64,000 bases of DNA, from NCBI RefSeq assembly GCF_047675955.1, contig NC_132911.1, forward strand, positions 81,342,208 to 81,406,207. Direction: 5' to 3'. The position numbers were made by a program, and so were the translations under genes. How positions within the stretch are numbered: position 1 is the stretch's first letter; each line of letters begins with the position of its first letter. The stretch comes from Chlorocebus sabaeus (taxonomy: Eukaryota; Chordata; Mammalia; Primates; Cercopithecidae). This document shows positions 1 to 11,423 of this stretch, piece after piece. Under the pieces are notes generated by a model that was not told where the DNA came from, made no database searches, and was given only the letters and a program-made list of their open reading frames with translations.

Positions 1-67
1 CAAGCAAGTGGCCCGCCTCAGCCTCCTAATGTGTTAGGATTACAGGCATGAATCACCATGCCCAGCC
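1..67 (-). mobile_element. Alu, 5' part, cut by window edge
   Basis: The block reads as the reverse complement of the Alu head, with GGATTACAGGCATG followed by CACCATGCCCAGCC. The element therefore lies on the minus strand and the rest of it is outside the window. No subfamily can be called from 67 bases. Confidence 0.9.
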
Positions 68-631
68 TATCCTTTAATTTTAACTTGTATCTTTGGTGTT
101 TCTCCATCCTAGGATTCTGCCTTAAAATCTTTGTCCTGTCTGTAGATTCCCTGATTCTACTTTTTGATACACAAGGCTGATGGCTCACAACGTTGTAGTG
201 CCAATTCTTCAAGTCTCTTTGAATTTTTCTCTGCTATTAAGGACATTTCCACTTCTACTTATCTCGACTCTATAACAACACCAACACAATATGTTCTAAC
301 TAATCATTAGTAACTAATGATGTTATCTAGTATTTGATAATAATTGCATTTCTGGTACTGAGGAAACCCTCCTCCAGAGAGGGAGAGGGTTTATCCAGTT
401 ATCCTCCAGAGAAGTGCATAATTGGCTTCTCTGGATGGAACAGAAAAAATATGGCACCAAGAAAGAGAAAGAGAGAGAAAGGGAAAGAGAAAAGAGAGAG
501 AGAGAGAGACTCGTTTGCCATTGCTAAATATTGCAATTTTCACCAAAAATAAGTGGACTTGAGAACAGTACAGAGTTCAAATCACGATGCTAAAACTTAA
601 GAGATAGCTTCATTCAGATATATGTTTGAAA
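68..631. other. unique AT-rich DNA with a purine tract
   Basis: No gene or interspersed repeat is recognised. Positions 452-512 form an almost pure A/G run ending in a (GA)n array. The 72-codon plus-strand frame at 334-552 runs through this tract and its Lys/Arg/Glu-rich end is a product of the simple repeat. Confidence 0.6.
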
Positions 632-921
632 GTGTTGCCCAAATTTCTTGTGTTGGAAACTTAGTCCACGAATTCATATGTTGTTTGGAGGTGGGGTCTT
701 TGGGAGCGGATTAGTGACTTTGTAAGACAATGAAGAAAGACCTGAACTGACACGCATGCTCTTGCCCTCTTGCCATGTGATGTCCTTTGCCATGTTATGA
801 TGTTGACAGAAGTCCCTCATCAGATGCTGGTGCCATTCTCTTGGGCTTCCCAGCCTCTGGAACTGTGAGCTACATAAATTTCTTTTATTTATAAATTATC
901 CGGTATCTGGTATGGACTGAA

Positions 922-1107
922 TATTACTTATCTGAAATGCTTTATTTTTTTTTTTTTGACTTAAGAATTTTATATTATACTTACTAGTTGGGCAGCCCAA
1001 ATCTGAAAATCTGCAATCCAAAATGCTCCAGTAATTATTCCTATGAGCTACAAACATGCACACAAAAACTTTTGAATTTTAGATTTTTTGATTTGTGATG
1101 TTGAACC
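922..1107. mobile_element. nested MITE, probably Tigger/pogo type
   Basis: The block begins with TTATCTGAAATGC and contains CCCAAATCTGAAAATCTG and TTTTAGATTTTTTGATTTG. These resemble the repeated 'ATCCGAAAATCCGAAATCCG' words of a human non-autonomous DNA transposon, with CpGs decayed. It sits inside the LTR, so it is younger than the LTR. Family name not certain. Confidence 0.5.
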
Positions 1108-1143
1108 TTAGTCCATTTTCTTAGCAACAGAAAATGGACTAAG
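1107..1143. repeat. perfect 14-bp inverted repeat, 9-nt loop
   Basis: Arm CTTAGTCCATTTTC at 1107-1120 pairs exactly with GAAAATGGACTAAG at 1130-1143. The right arm is the normal end of the MaLR LTR; the left arm is an inverted copy located at the edge of the nested transposon. Confidence 0.85.
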
Positions 1144-1550
1144 TGACATAATTCGTTCTAATGTGTGATTTATATTGAGTATAATAGTATCACTGTCATC
1201 ATATATATTATGATTATTGTAATATAAATTCAAACTTTCAATTTAAATGTTAGTTTATTAACCTAGTACTGTGTACCATAAAACCCAAATCTTTCCATAG
1301 CAATGCTAAAAAGCAATAGCATGGGATAGTAGAAAGAGTGAAGGATTGAAAGCTTAGTTTGTCCATGAAATGAGATAGTAATGTTAGCTTATGTTATGGA
1401 TAAAAATAAAATCATTCATATTAAGTGATTTTGTATAATGCAATAGGATTTTTAAATTTAATTAAGTAGCAGGTAGTTTATTATAAAAATAAGAAATTAA
1501 ATTACTTAAGTACATTGGAGTAATTCTTACCTGGGGAAATATCTTGGCTA
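1144..1550. other. AT-rich DNA, nothing recognised
   Basis: The stretch is A/T-dominated with no open frame of note and no repeat that I can place. Confidence 0.5.
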
Positions 1551-1853
1551 GGCTGGGTGTGATAGCTCATGCCTGTAATCCCAGCACTCTGGGAGGCTGA
1601 GGCTGGAGGGTCACTTGAGCCCAGGAGTTTGAGGTCAACCTGGGCAATGTAATGAAGCTCCATTTCTACAAAAAATTAAAAACTTAGGGAGGAAAGTGAC
1701 ACACACCTGTAGTCCCAGCTACTCAGGAGGCTGAGCTAGTAGGATTACTTGATCCTGGGAGGGCAAGGTTGTAGCAAGCTGTGATCACGCCACTGTACTC
1801 TAGCTTGGGTAACAGAGTGAGACCCTGTCTGAAAAAATAAAAAAAGAAAAGAA
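1551..1853 (+). mobile_element. Alu, old (AluJ-like), full length
   Basis: It starts GGCTGGGTGTGATAGCTCAT and ends GTAACAGAGTGAGACCCTGTC plus a short A-rich tail. Both monomers are present. The forms CACTTGAGCCCAGGAG and GATCCTGGGAGG suit the oldest (J) subfamily, and divergence is high. Confidence 0.9.
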
Positions 1854-2185
1854 ATACCTTGGTTATATGCAACAAGTGTGTGGAAGTCCTCCTTTTAGGT
1901 TTGTTGCAAGAATATGATAGCTCCTTGATTCTCTAAGATGTAAAAATAGCATATGCGAAACAACCCCAGGCTGAGAAAATTGGTTTCACTTTGATATCCC
2001 TCAGTTTCTACATTTATGTTAAGTGTACTACCAGAAAGATATGCTTGTTTATTTTTTTGTAAGTGGGTCTATAATAATGTTTAGATAATGTAATGAATGG
2101 AATATGTCTGGTATCATGCACATTAATTTCTCATTTTAACCATGACCTTAAATGCAGTACAACTGATAAAAATGCAAGAATGTGA

Positions 2186-2428
2186 AGAGAGCAGAGAAGA
2201 AGAAAAAAGTCAAAACAGCTAATATGTGATGCATACATGAGGGAGAAAGCTGTTCTTGCAATTGAAAAGCTAGAAGAGATCTTGCGGTCATTGCATTTGG
2301 ATGTAATAGCTCCCAAACAGAACCACAAAGTGGAACTTGTTCATCTAGAACAGCACATAACACAGCCTGAAAGGATCTTTACAGCTGCTAAGAAATTTTG
2401 TAGTCAGAAAGATCAGCTACACCCTTGA
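2186..2428 (+). pseudogene. possible processed pseudogene fragment, parent unknown
   Basis: One frame stays open for 80 codons plus a stop between a TGA at 2183-2185 and the TGA at 2426-2428. It is basic at the start (Glu-Gln-Arg-Arg-Arg-Lys-Lys) and then helical, with heptad-like Leu/Ile spacing (AVLAIEKLEEILRSL). The first Met in the frame is at 2237. A second frame just upstream (from 2172) also gives acidic, Glu-rich residues before hitting TAA, which suggests a frameshift in an older coding sequence. Downstream is AT-rich, UTR-like DNA with AATAAA near 2665 but no poly-A. No splice sites bound the block, which favours a retrocopied mRNA end over a live exon. I do not recognise the protein, and a chance frame is possible. 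Confidence 0.35.
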
Positions 2429-2429
2429 G

Positions 2430-3030
2430 ATTGTGAGAAAATGGGGAAACATATCTATTCAAAAATCACATAGCAGTTGAAAAGGAAAGGGAGCTGGAAA
2501 CTTAACACTTTGCCCATCTTTTTCTGAATTATTGAGGAGTATCTATTTTACTATAAAATTTTTGACTTCATCTCTCTCATTGTTTGTCTATAAATTCAAT
2601 ATATACTGTAAGTGTTGGTTATACAAATGCTATCAAGTTTCATTTAGATAGAGATTAAAACTAAATAAAATTGTAGTATTTATCCAATTACGCCTGTGGA
2701 TGGTTTGAAGATAAATCTGCCAAAACTGTAAGTGTAAATCCTTCCTTATTTATTTAGTATTTCAGAGGCAAAGCAAGTGGCATATTTTTCCTAGTAGGGA
2801 AAATGACACATATCTGACAGGTGAAATTAGCAACATCTACTCAATTCAGTTCACTGAAGCTTTACTGTATAGAAAGCGCTACCTATAGGACTCTGCACAA
2901 GATACTGGTAACACACAGATGAATAAATAGGACAACGTCCTTGTCTATGTAAAACTCATATCCTGGTAGGAGTTAACAGAGAGGATGATGATGATACATA
3001 TGTTCCAACTATGTGGTTTACTGCAAAGTA
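2430..3030. other. AT-rich, UTR-like DNA
   Basis: It may be the decayed 3' UTR of the fragment upstream: AATAAA occurs at about 2665. No poly-A tail or target duplication was found. No repeat is recognised. Confidence 0.35.
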
Positions 3031-3087
3031 TATATATCCGCTTTTAAAGGTATGTAATTTATATCTGCTTTTAAAGGTATGTAATTT
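3031..3087. repeat. two-copy tandem repeat, about 27 bp
   Basis: The word CTTTTAAAGGTATGTAATTT occurs at 3041-3060 and again at 3068-3087. It lies immediately before the truncated L1. Confidence 0.85.
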
Positions 3088-3128
3088 TTATTGTTCATGC
3101 AAACAAAAAAGTGATTTGCCTTCTAAAA

Positions 3129-5552
3129 AAATAGCAAAAATCCTCGATAAAATACTGGCAAAGGGAATCCAGCAGCATATCAAAAAGCTTATCCACCGTG
3201 ATCAAGTGGGCTTCATCCCTGGGATGCAAGGCTTGTCCAACATATGCAAATCAACAAATGCAATCCATCATATAAACAGAACCAAAGACAAAAACCACAT
3301 GATTATCGTAATAGATGCAGAAAAGGCCTTCGACAAAATTTAACAGCCCTTCATGCTAAAATCTCTCAATAAATTCGGTATTGATGGCATATATCTCAAA
3401 ATAATAAGAGCTATTTATGACAAACCCACAGCCAATATCATACTGAAGGAGCAAAAACTGGAAGCATTCCCTTTGAAAACTGGCACAAGGCAGTGATGCC
3501 CTCTCTCACCACTCCTATTCAACATAGCGTTGGAAGTTCTGGCCAGGGCAATCAGGCAGAAGAAAGAAATAAAGGGTATTCAATTAGGAAAAGAGGAAGT
3601 CAAATTGTCCCTGTTTGCAGATGACATGATTGTATATATAGAAAACCCCATCGTCTCAGTCCAAAAATCTCCTTAAGCTGTTAAGCAACTTCAGCAAAGT
3701 CTCAGGATACAAAATCAATGACAAAAATAAGAAACATTCCTATACACCAATAACAGATAGAGAGCCAAATCATGAGTGAACTCCCATTCACAATTGCTTC
3801 AAAGAGAATAAAATACCTAGGAATCCAACTACAAGGGATGTGAAAGAACTCTTCAAGGAGAACTACAAACCGCTGGTCAGTGAAATAAAAGAGGACACAA
3901 ACAAATGGCAGAACATACCATGCTCATGGATAGGAAGAATCAATATTGTGAAAACGGCCATACTGCCCAAGGTAATATATAGATTCAATGTCATCCCCAT
4001 CAAGCTACCAATAACTTTCTTTACAGAATTGGAAAAAAACTGCTTTAAAGTTCATATGGAACCAAAAAAGAGCCCACATTGCCAAGATAATCCTAAGCCA
4101 AAAGAACAAAGCTGGAGGCATCATGCTACCTGACTTCAAACTATACTACAAGGCTACAGTAACCAAAACAGCATGGTACTGGTACCAATACAGAGATATA
4201 GACCAATGGAAAAGAACAGAGCCCTCAGAAATAATACCACACATCTACAATCATCTGATCTTTGACAAACCTGACAAAAAGAAGAAATGGGGAAAGGATT
4301 CCCTATTTAATAAATGGTGCTGGAAAAACTGGCTAGCCATATGTAGAAAGCTGAAACTGGATCCCTTCCTTACACCTTATACAAAAATTAATTCAAGGTG
4401 GATTAAAGACTTAAATGTTAGACCTAAAACCATAAAAACCCTAGAAGAAAACCTAGGCAATACCATTCAGGACATAGGCATCGGCAAGGACTTCATGTCA
4501 AAAACACCAAAAGCAATGGCAACAAAAGCCAAAATTGAGAAATGGGATCTAATTAAACTAAAGAGCTTCTGCACAGCAAAAGAAACTACCATCAGAGTAA
4601 ACAGGCAACATACAGAATGGGAGAAAAGTTTTGCATCTACCCATCTGACAAAAGGCTAATATCCAGAATCTACAAAGAACTCAAACAAATTTACAAGAAA
4701 AAAAAAAACCATCAAAAAGTGGGTGAAGTATATGAACAGACACTTCTCAAAAGAAGACGTTTTTGCAGCCAACAGACACATGAAGAAATTCTCATCATCG
4801 CTGGCCATCAGAGAAATGCAAATCAAAACCACAATGAAATACCATCTCACACCAGTTAGAATGGTGATCATTAAAAACTCAGGAAACAACAGATGCTGGA
4901 GAGGATGTGGAGAAATAGGAATACTTTTACACTGATGGTGGGAGTGTAAACTAGTTCAACCATTGTGGAAGACAGTGCGGCGATTCCTCAAGGATCTAGA
5001 ACTAGAAATACCATTTGACCCAGCCATCCCATTACTGGGTATATACCCAAAGGATTATAAATTATGCTGCTATAAAGACACATGCACACGTATGTTTACT
5101 GAGGCACTATTCACAATAGCAAAGACTTGGAACCTAACCAAATGTCCATCAATGATAGACTGAATTAAGAAAATGTGGCACATATACACCATGGAATACT
5201 ATGCAGCCATAAAAAAGGATGAGTTCATGTCCTTTATAGGGACATGGATGAAGCTGGAAATCATCATTCTGAGCAAACTATCACAAGGGCAGAAAACCAA
5301 ACACTGCATGTTCTCACTCATAGGTGGGAATTGAACAATGAGAACACTTGGACACAGGATGGGGAACATCACCCACCAGGGTCTGTCATGGGGTGGGGGG
5401 AGCAGGGAGGGATAGCATTAGGAGATGTACCTAATGTAAATGACGAGTTAGTGGGTGCAGCACACAACATGGCACATGTATATATATGTAACAAGGCTGC
5501 ATGTTGTGCACATGTACCCTAGAACTTATAATATAAAATAATAAATAAATAA
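3129..5552 (+). mobile_element. L1 LINE, 5'-truncated, primate-age (L1P)
   Basis: Starts within the reverse transcriptase domain of ORF2 and runs to the 3' end with an A-rich AATAAATAAATAA tail. Visible protein landmarks are the HIKKLIHRDQVGFIPG block near 3176-3225, the fingers region with DAEKAFDKI at about 3315-3341, and the catalytic FADD motif near 3616-3627 (SLFADDMIVY). The C-terminal cysteine-rich part follows at 4900-5160, and a G-rich polypurine tract (GGGGTGGGGGGAGCAGGGAG) sits in the 3' UTR at 5390. ORF2 is dead: TAA at 3341 and TGA at 3495 interrupt it, with frameshifts after that. No clear target-site duplication is visible. Confidence 0.95.
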
Positions 5553-5718
5553 CAATTTAAAAACATCCAATAGTTTGAAATCTGTTCAAGTTTATAATCT
5601 TTGTACTCAAGTTTCCCAATTTCTGTTCCTTTAAATATATATTCATAAGCTGTGAATGGTGAATTCTACTAATTTGTACTTTTCAAACTCATATTATTTT
5701 GTAAAGCAGTACTTTCTT

Positions 5719-5895
5719 GGCCCAACATGGTGGCTCATGCCTCCAATCCCAGCTCTTTGGCAGTCAAAGGTAACAGGATCGCTTTAGGCTGGGAATTTGA
5801 GCTTACAGTAAACAGTGGGAGATAATCGTGCCCCACTGCAGTCCAACCTGGGCAACAGAGTAAGACCTCATCTCTTAAAAAAGAAGAACAAAAGA
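5719..5895 (+). mobile_element. free Alu monomer (FRAM/FAM-like)
   Basis: The block starts like an Alu (GGCCCAACATGGTGGCTCAT), but passes directly to the second-half words GTGCCCCACTGCAGTCC and GGGCAACAGAGTAAGACC, then an A-rich tail. Its length of about 165 bp plus tail suits a fossil monomer, not a dimeric Alu. It is strongly diverged. Confidence 0.7.
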
Positions 5896-7214
5896 AAGAG
5901 TAACAGTGCTTTCTTTCCTTTTGAATCTGAATATTTGTAGAGTCTGCTCAGAACAGGAGAATTAAAGAATTGGCTGTTGAGAGTTTAGACCCTTTAAGTT
6001 TTCTGTGGAAAAACACACACACACACAAAACTCTAATTCTTATTTTTACAAGAACTTTGGAAGTACTTCATTATCTCTGACTTATTTAAAGACAATTTAC
6101 TATAGCAATATCAAGGCACTCTTGAGTCTGAATTACATTTTAACAATTTGTTAGCAAAAAGTCATTTGGAATTGAATAGGCCTGAATTCATACCTTATGT
6201 TAATAATGACAGGAGTAGTAGAACTCATCGAAAAACATATCCATAAGAAGGTACATACCATTTACCAAGTTTTGCACACCTGAGAAAAATATGATAATAT
6301 CAATAATTGTTGTGATAGAATTATAGTCAAATATATCTGCAGTTTTTAAGTTGTCTAAGCAATTTTACATTCTCAATTAATAGTGTTTAACATTTTAACC
6401 AAAAACAGTTCAGCACGAATAATTAAAGGCTTAAGTTAAATACATAGACAGTCATTTAAATTTAGATCTGCAATAACATTTACTATTATTCTCCAAGGCT
6501 TTGACTGCTTGACAGAAACAAAGTACTCTGGGATTAATTTCAAGAAATGGTGCCAACTGTGCCGCAATTTGCTGTAATTAAGACATGAAAGAACACTAAA
6601 TATTCAGATTAAAAGAAGCATGATAGAGCATGATAGAGAGTCAAGGTGTGGCAGGGAGCCAATTTTTAAAAAGGTCAGGAATACCATATTGATGGATATG
6701 AAAACATCACCAGCAAAGCCGAGCGAGTTTTCTTTTAGAGAAGCACTTTCATGAATCATTTTGGTCTTTTATTATATTTAATGTCTCACCTTGCTCAAAT
6801 TTAACATTGAGAGATGGTGTTTTAGAAAGATCATAAAATTGAAAAAGAAAGTGACAAACATAGTATTCTCATATAGTTAATTAAGTGGTGTGGAGAAGTC
6901 ATTAGGTGAATATCATAATTTTCTTTATGGTGGAGGGATTTCCCTGTGTGTCATATTTATGTAGCTTGCTTTAAACCTGAATGAAAGAACTATAAAGGTG
7001 TTAACTTAAAGAGATTAAACACAGTTTATGTATTTATTACATTATCTTGTATATTTTCAAGAAAAAGAATTCATTTCGATCCAATCTGTCCCTTTTTTCA
7101 TTCCCTAAGAATTATGGAAAATATTTTATTCTGCTTTTGAACCTTTATGTATTGATTAACACTATATTTAGGTTAATGGTGAATCTTCTCTTCAACTGAT
7201 TTTTTTTTTTTTCT
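5896..7214. other. unique AT-rich DNA
   Basis: No gene seen. A short (CA)n lies at 6013-6026. A 12-bp word AGCATGATAGAG is doubled near 6617. The part at 6480-6610 is less AT-biased and may be constrained; see findings. Confidence 0.5.
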
Positions 7215-7790
7215 TTAGAAAGTCTCCTTAAGGTTTTGATCCTGGAAGACATGTAGATACTTGACCCACTTGCTAATGAAGGGCTGTATAATCTGTAGTA
7301 TCTGATTGTTCAAAATAGCAGGATTCAATACAACAAGTACATCATGAAAGTCACTAGTGGAATACTTTTTTGTCTTCACAGGCAAAATGCAAAAGACACA
7401 ACTTTCTGAGAAAGTCTGAAGCTGGTCTTTTGCAGGCACACAAAACCATCAAAATCAAAGTATTTACGCTGAAGCACCTTGATGGTGTGGTCAAGAGACT
7501 GAAGCGAGTATCCAGTATACACAGGGAAAAAAGCATCTGACAAGCAATCGGCATCATCAGAGCAGCCAGAAGGAGACTTGGAGAATCTGCATGGAGCAGG
7601 GCTTTGGGAGAGGTGATAGTGCAGCTCAGATTGGGAATTAGGATGTGAATCTGTGCTTGCCTTACAGAAGAGAATTTCACGTTAGGGATATATGATTAAA
7701 GGCTCAAAATAGGAAATGTGGGTCTTTTCAAGCTTTGAGGAAGATGCTGCAAAGAGTCAGCATCTTTGGGAAAACCATAAAAACAAAACT
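7215..7790 (-). pseudogene. decayed coding-like sequence, parent unknown
   Basis: Read on the minus strand, several long open stretches follow one another in different frames. Around 7640-7370 one frame is open with a natural-looking mix (DDADCLSDAFFPVYTGYSLQ, then an HTIKVLQRKYFDFDGF run). After a shift, the frame ending at 7215 stays open for 74 codons with DVLVVLNPAILNNQILQIIQ. This pattern of consecutive open blocks joined by frameshifts is what a retrocopied, decayed coding sequence looks like. There are no splice signals at the block edges, and a T-run at 7200-7213 lies at the low-coordinate end, where the poly-A of a minus-strand retrocopy would appear. I cannot name the parent gene. 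Confidence 0.4.
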
Positions 7791-9351
7791 GTGAGTTGTT
7801 TCCACACACAAAGATCTTAGCAGAAAATGCTTTTAATGTTTTTTGGGTACAGAACTGCATATGTTAGCTCTTTCCCTGATGTTGCAAATCTTCATTTTAT
7901 TTTAAAAAAATGCTCGAAAGAAAAGGCTTATTTTATAGCGGGTTGAACTGTTCAAACTCATATCCAGTCTAGAATTTTACCATTCTAGTAAAAAAGTAAA
8001 TAAAAGTAGTTGAAGATATCAAAGTATTTCAGAGACAACAGTGTTTACACAGCTTAGATAAAATAAAAGAATTGTTTTCATAACATAAATAAATAATCAA
8101 TATTGCCTATAATTTGTGGTACATAATATTCATCCAACATTGAATTTCTATTGTTTATATCCATATGTATCTCAAGGATTTTTAAACAACAAATAAATGG
8201 CATAAAGCCATGGACATTATTATTATCTTTGAGCTATTGTTAGACTAAACTTTGTAGTGTAATACTTTTGTGAAATAAAATATTAATGAAATCATTGGAT
8301 GCATATTAGACAGCCTTTGTCAACCCGTTAATTTTTTCTTCCTCTATTCACAACGTTGCCAGATACGTGTTTCTGGATAAAACCCCCTAGAGGTCTCCTG
8401 CAAATTCTTTTTCAATACAACCAGATCATTGCAGATAATTGTATTACACAGGGTATCGATCCAAAATCGTTGTGCACCGGAAACATCTGAAAAAACATGA
8501 TTATAGCTTTCTGTTTATTGTTCGTACATCATATAAGCAGGCTTTTGTGTGAATCACCTGTAAGAAAGGCAAGGTGGAAACATCAGAGAAATTACCTCTT
8601 TACAAGAATCTATTGATCACTTTAAATCAAAGAAGTATGTTTGACATAAGATTACCTGCCAGTTTGAACATTAGGTACACTATGTTATAGCCTGGGGCAG
8701 TTGTAAGTCTGACAAAGGGATTGTAAATAAAGCATGCAGCTGTGAGCGCCTCTGGCTTGGGATCAACTCAGGCTCAAGTCCAAGGCATAGGTAAACTTAA
8801 AATAATTTACCCCTTTTTAAGCAACACGCAATGAATTAGAGTAGACTCTGAGGAGAACTGTGATGCATAAATCTCTTAGTCATTTCGAAATGGCAAACTT
8901 CATAGAAAATTCACATCATATGTAGCTGATAAAAGATCTTTTTGTGTATGTGCCACACGTTGTCTCAAGTAATCTTGAAGTCAGTCTATTGGTATAAGTA
9001 GAGTCTTCAAAAACTAAACTTCCTGGAACATTCTTCTGTCCATAATGGTTTCTATGGTACATTATTGCTCAAGGTTCTTTAAACTTAAAGATCATTAACC
9101 TCTCAGTTTCAGTGTCTAAAACTTCTCTTCAAAACTCATTCAAAAAGTTTTAGTGTAGTTTTCTTCTTTTAGAAGAAATACAGATTGTGAAAGGTGAAAA
9201 AGTGTTTAAATTGCACTTGTTTATGCAGCCCTATTAACAATGCTAAAACAATATGACCATAAAATATTAATTTACTTTATTTGTTTACATTTTCTTATTG
9301 GTTAAGAGAAGCGAAGGCATTAGTGCCTTTACACATTTCTTAAGCTTGAAA
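7791..9351. other. unique DNA, nothing coding
   Basis: AT-rich sequence without an interspersed repeat that I recognise. The part at about 8310-8560 keeps several CpGs and mixed composition in an otherwise CpG-poor area. Confidence 0.5.
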
Positions 9352-9651
9352 TTTTTTTTTTTTTCTTTTTTGAGACAGAGTCTCATTTTGTCACCATGCT
9401 GGAGTGCAGTGGTGTGATCTCGGCTCACTGCAACCCTCCGTCTCCCAGGTTCAAGCAATTCTCCTGCCTCAGCCTCCTGAGTAGCTGGGATTACAGGTGC
9501 ACACCACCACGCTCGGCTAATTTTTGTATTTTTAGTAGAGACAAGGTTTCACCATGTCAGCCGGTCTGGTCTTGAACTCCTGACCTTGTGATCCACCCAC
9601 CTCTGCCTCCCAAAGTGCTGGGATTACAGGCGTGAGTCACTGTGCCTGGCC
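9352..9651 (-). mobile_element. AluS, full length
   Basis: It starts with a long T run (its A-tail on the other strand), then GAGACAGAGTCTCATTTTGTC, and ends GTGAGTCACTGTGCCTGGCC. It is full length, and the level of divergence suits the S group. Confidence 0.93.
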
Positions 9652-11232
9652 AAAATATATATATTTTTTTAACTTTGAAAGCAAATCTGTAAGATCAGTA
9701 TTGGATTTCTTTCTACATTTCAGCATGTGTTGAAATTGTAAGATGTCTAATTCATTTATTCAAGTGAGATTCTGATGTATTTAGAATTTAATAAAGATGA
9801 GCCCTGGAAGATGCATTCTTCCTTGTTAAATATTTAGCTGTTTGTGTTAGTTCTGTGGTTTCCTGAGGTAAAAATTTAAACTGTTAATATATAGAAGATT
9901 TAAACTAAAAAAATGGTAGATGCTTTAATTTCTTCTGGGGCAAAACTGGTCACTTTGAATACTTGCAAGAAAACAATGCAAATATACATGCAGCATATAT
10001 TTATTGAAAAATAAGCTCTGTGCTTAACATCTATACATGAGAAGCTGATAATCAGATAAATCTATATATAATTTTTTAAGGGAGATATCAATAAACTTTA
10101 AAGATGAGTGACAGATGCAGAATATTTATATAAAGTTACTTCTTTATGAGACTGCCTATAAAAGTAACCTTTGATGTAAGACTATAATATCTTGGTTAAC
10201 AACTTTATTGAAGCTGAACATAAACACAATTTCTTGGATATAAAATGAGAATCATTAAAAGGGAAGATAAGCTTTTTATGAAAATATGCCCTTCCCTTTT
10301 GCTCTTTCTGTTGATTTGAGAATCATACAAGTATTTATTTTTTCTTCATTTTGTATTGTTAAATTGAAATTAATGATTTTCATAAAATATCATTTTATTT
10401 AATGAAATCGACTAGATATACAGTTTAACTTCAAAACCCCTCCAACAATTGACTGTATAAGACAATGTGAATAAACATATATTAAAGCATATGATTAAAA
10501 AAATAAAATGCCTGATGATAGCATTCCCATTTGACGGTATATATTAGAGGCCATAGAAAAGTGATAAACACTTTTATAAAGGAGAAATATTTGAACAAAA
10601 TGTACAGATATATCTCTCTAGGAATATGGTCAACAGAGAACAAAGGAAAAATGTCTTTGTCTTAAATCACTTATTTTTTTGAGAGCTTGAACATCCCACA
10701 TCTGCTTTGGTCTAATGAAAGAGTGCCATCTATTGGATGACCTTGAAAAAGTACTTAAATTTCATAAATGTTGTATGGAAAAATAAATCAGTGGAGAACA
10801 GTTATTTTGGAAAAATTTATAATTGTATCAGTCTTTGTCTACGTGAGTGTATAAGTTACCTGAATCTTATGCTAAGAAAAGAAGAAGAATCTGCCCATCA
10901 ATGTTGTTATTTTACAGTACATTTATGCAGCAATAGAAGTCTCAAAAACTCAGCAAATTTTCTGATTAAGACATGTAATTTTTTAATTCAAATGTTTTAT
11001 AAACTTGAGATCACTGACATGCATCCCATATCACTCATACATACTTATGTTTACTTGTGATTTAAATAAAGGAATCTGAGAATTGAACTCTTGAGCTTGT
11101 ATTTTGACAACAAGGATCTGTTTAAATCTTTCTCAAAGTTACATTGCATTACATTTAAACTAAAAACAAAAGGAAAACAAGACACATTAGCTTGGTTTTT
11201 TAAAAAAGCAATGTTCTTGTTTTATCTTTCAG
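9652..11232. other. AT-rich DNA leading to an exon-like block
   Basis: No repeat recognised. A 107-codon plus-strand frame at 10737-11060 has no recognisable motif and is judged to be chance. The last 30 bases before 11233 are pyrimidine-rich and end in CAG. Confidence 0.5.
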
Positions 11233-11423
11233 CCCCAGAACTTGCCAGTCAAGATGAAAAACTTCTTCTAATGTAATCCAGCTTGAAAGCTACTCAAGAG
11301 CAGCTAACTGAGCAAATAGCAGAAACAGTTCGCCAAGAACAGAACAGTAGAAAACCCCAGGCAGAGCTGAAGACAGTGACAGAAGGGATTATTGCTTCTG
11401 AAGAAGAAAAAAAATGATTACAA
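11233..11423 (+). pseudogene. decayed exon encoding coiled coil
   Basis: The block has the shape of an internal exon: a pyrimidine-rich TTCTTGTTTTATCTTTCAG just before 11233 and CAA followed by GTGAGTT at 11424. The length is 191 bp. Only one frame makes sense, giving a charged, Gln/Glu/Lys-rich helix (SSLKATQEQLTEQIAETVRQ, later QAELKTVTEG and SEEEKK), typical of long coiled-coil proteins. That frame has a TAA at 11274-11276 and a TGA at 11415-11417; the other two frames are worse. A unitary or duplicated pseudogene with its introns is the simplest reading, because processed copies do not keep splice sites. I cannot identify the parent. No matching neighbouring exon was found. Confidence 0.5.

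Larger units (their letters stand above)
632..1143 (+). mobile_element. ERVL-MaLR type LTR (MLT1/MST-like), interrupted
   Basis: The stretch GGAGGTGGGGTCTTTGGGAG, the later CTTCCCAGCCTCTGGAACTG, and the end AACAGAAAATGGACTAAG match the general layout of mammalian MaLR LTRs, including an AAATTTCTTTT region near the polyadenylation site. The LTR is solo: no internal retroviral-type region follows. It is split near 921 by a nested DNA transposon. The exact MaLR subfamily is uncertain. Confidence 0.7.

Noticed and set aside
4123..4659. 178-codon frame as a host gene
   Set aside because: It is part of L1 ORF2 in a truncated L1.
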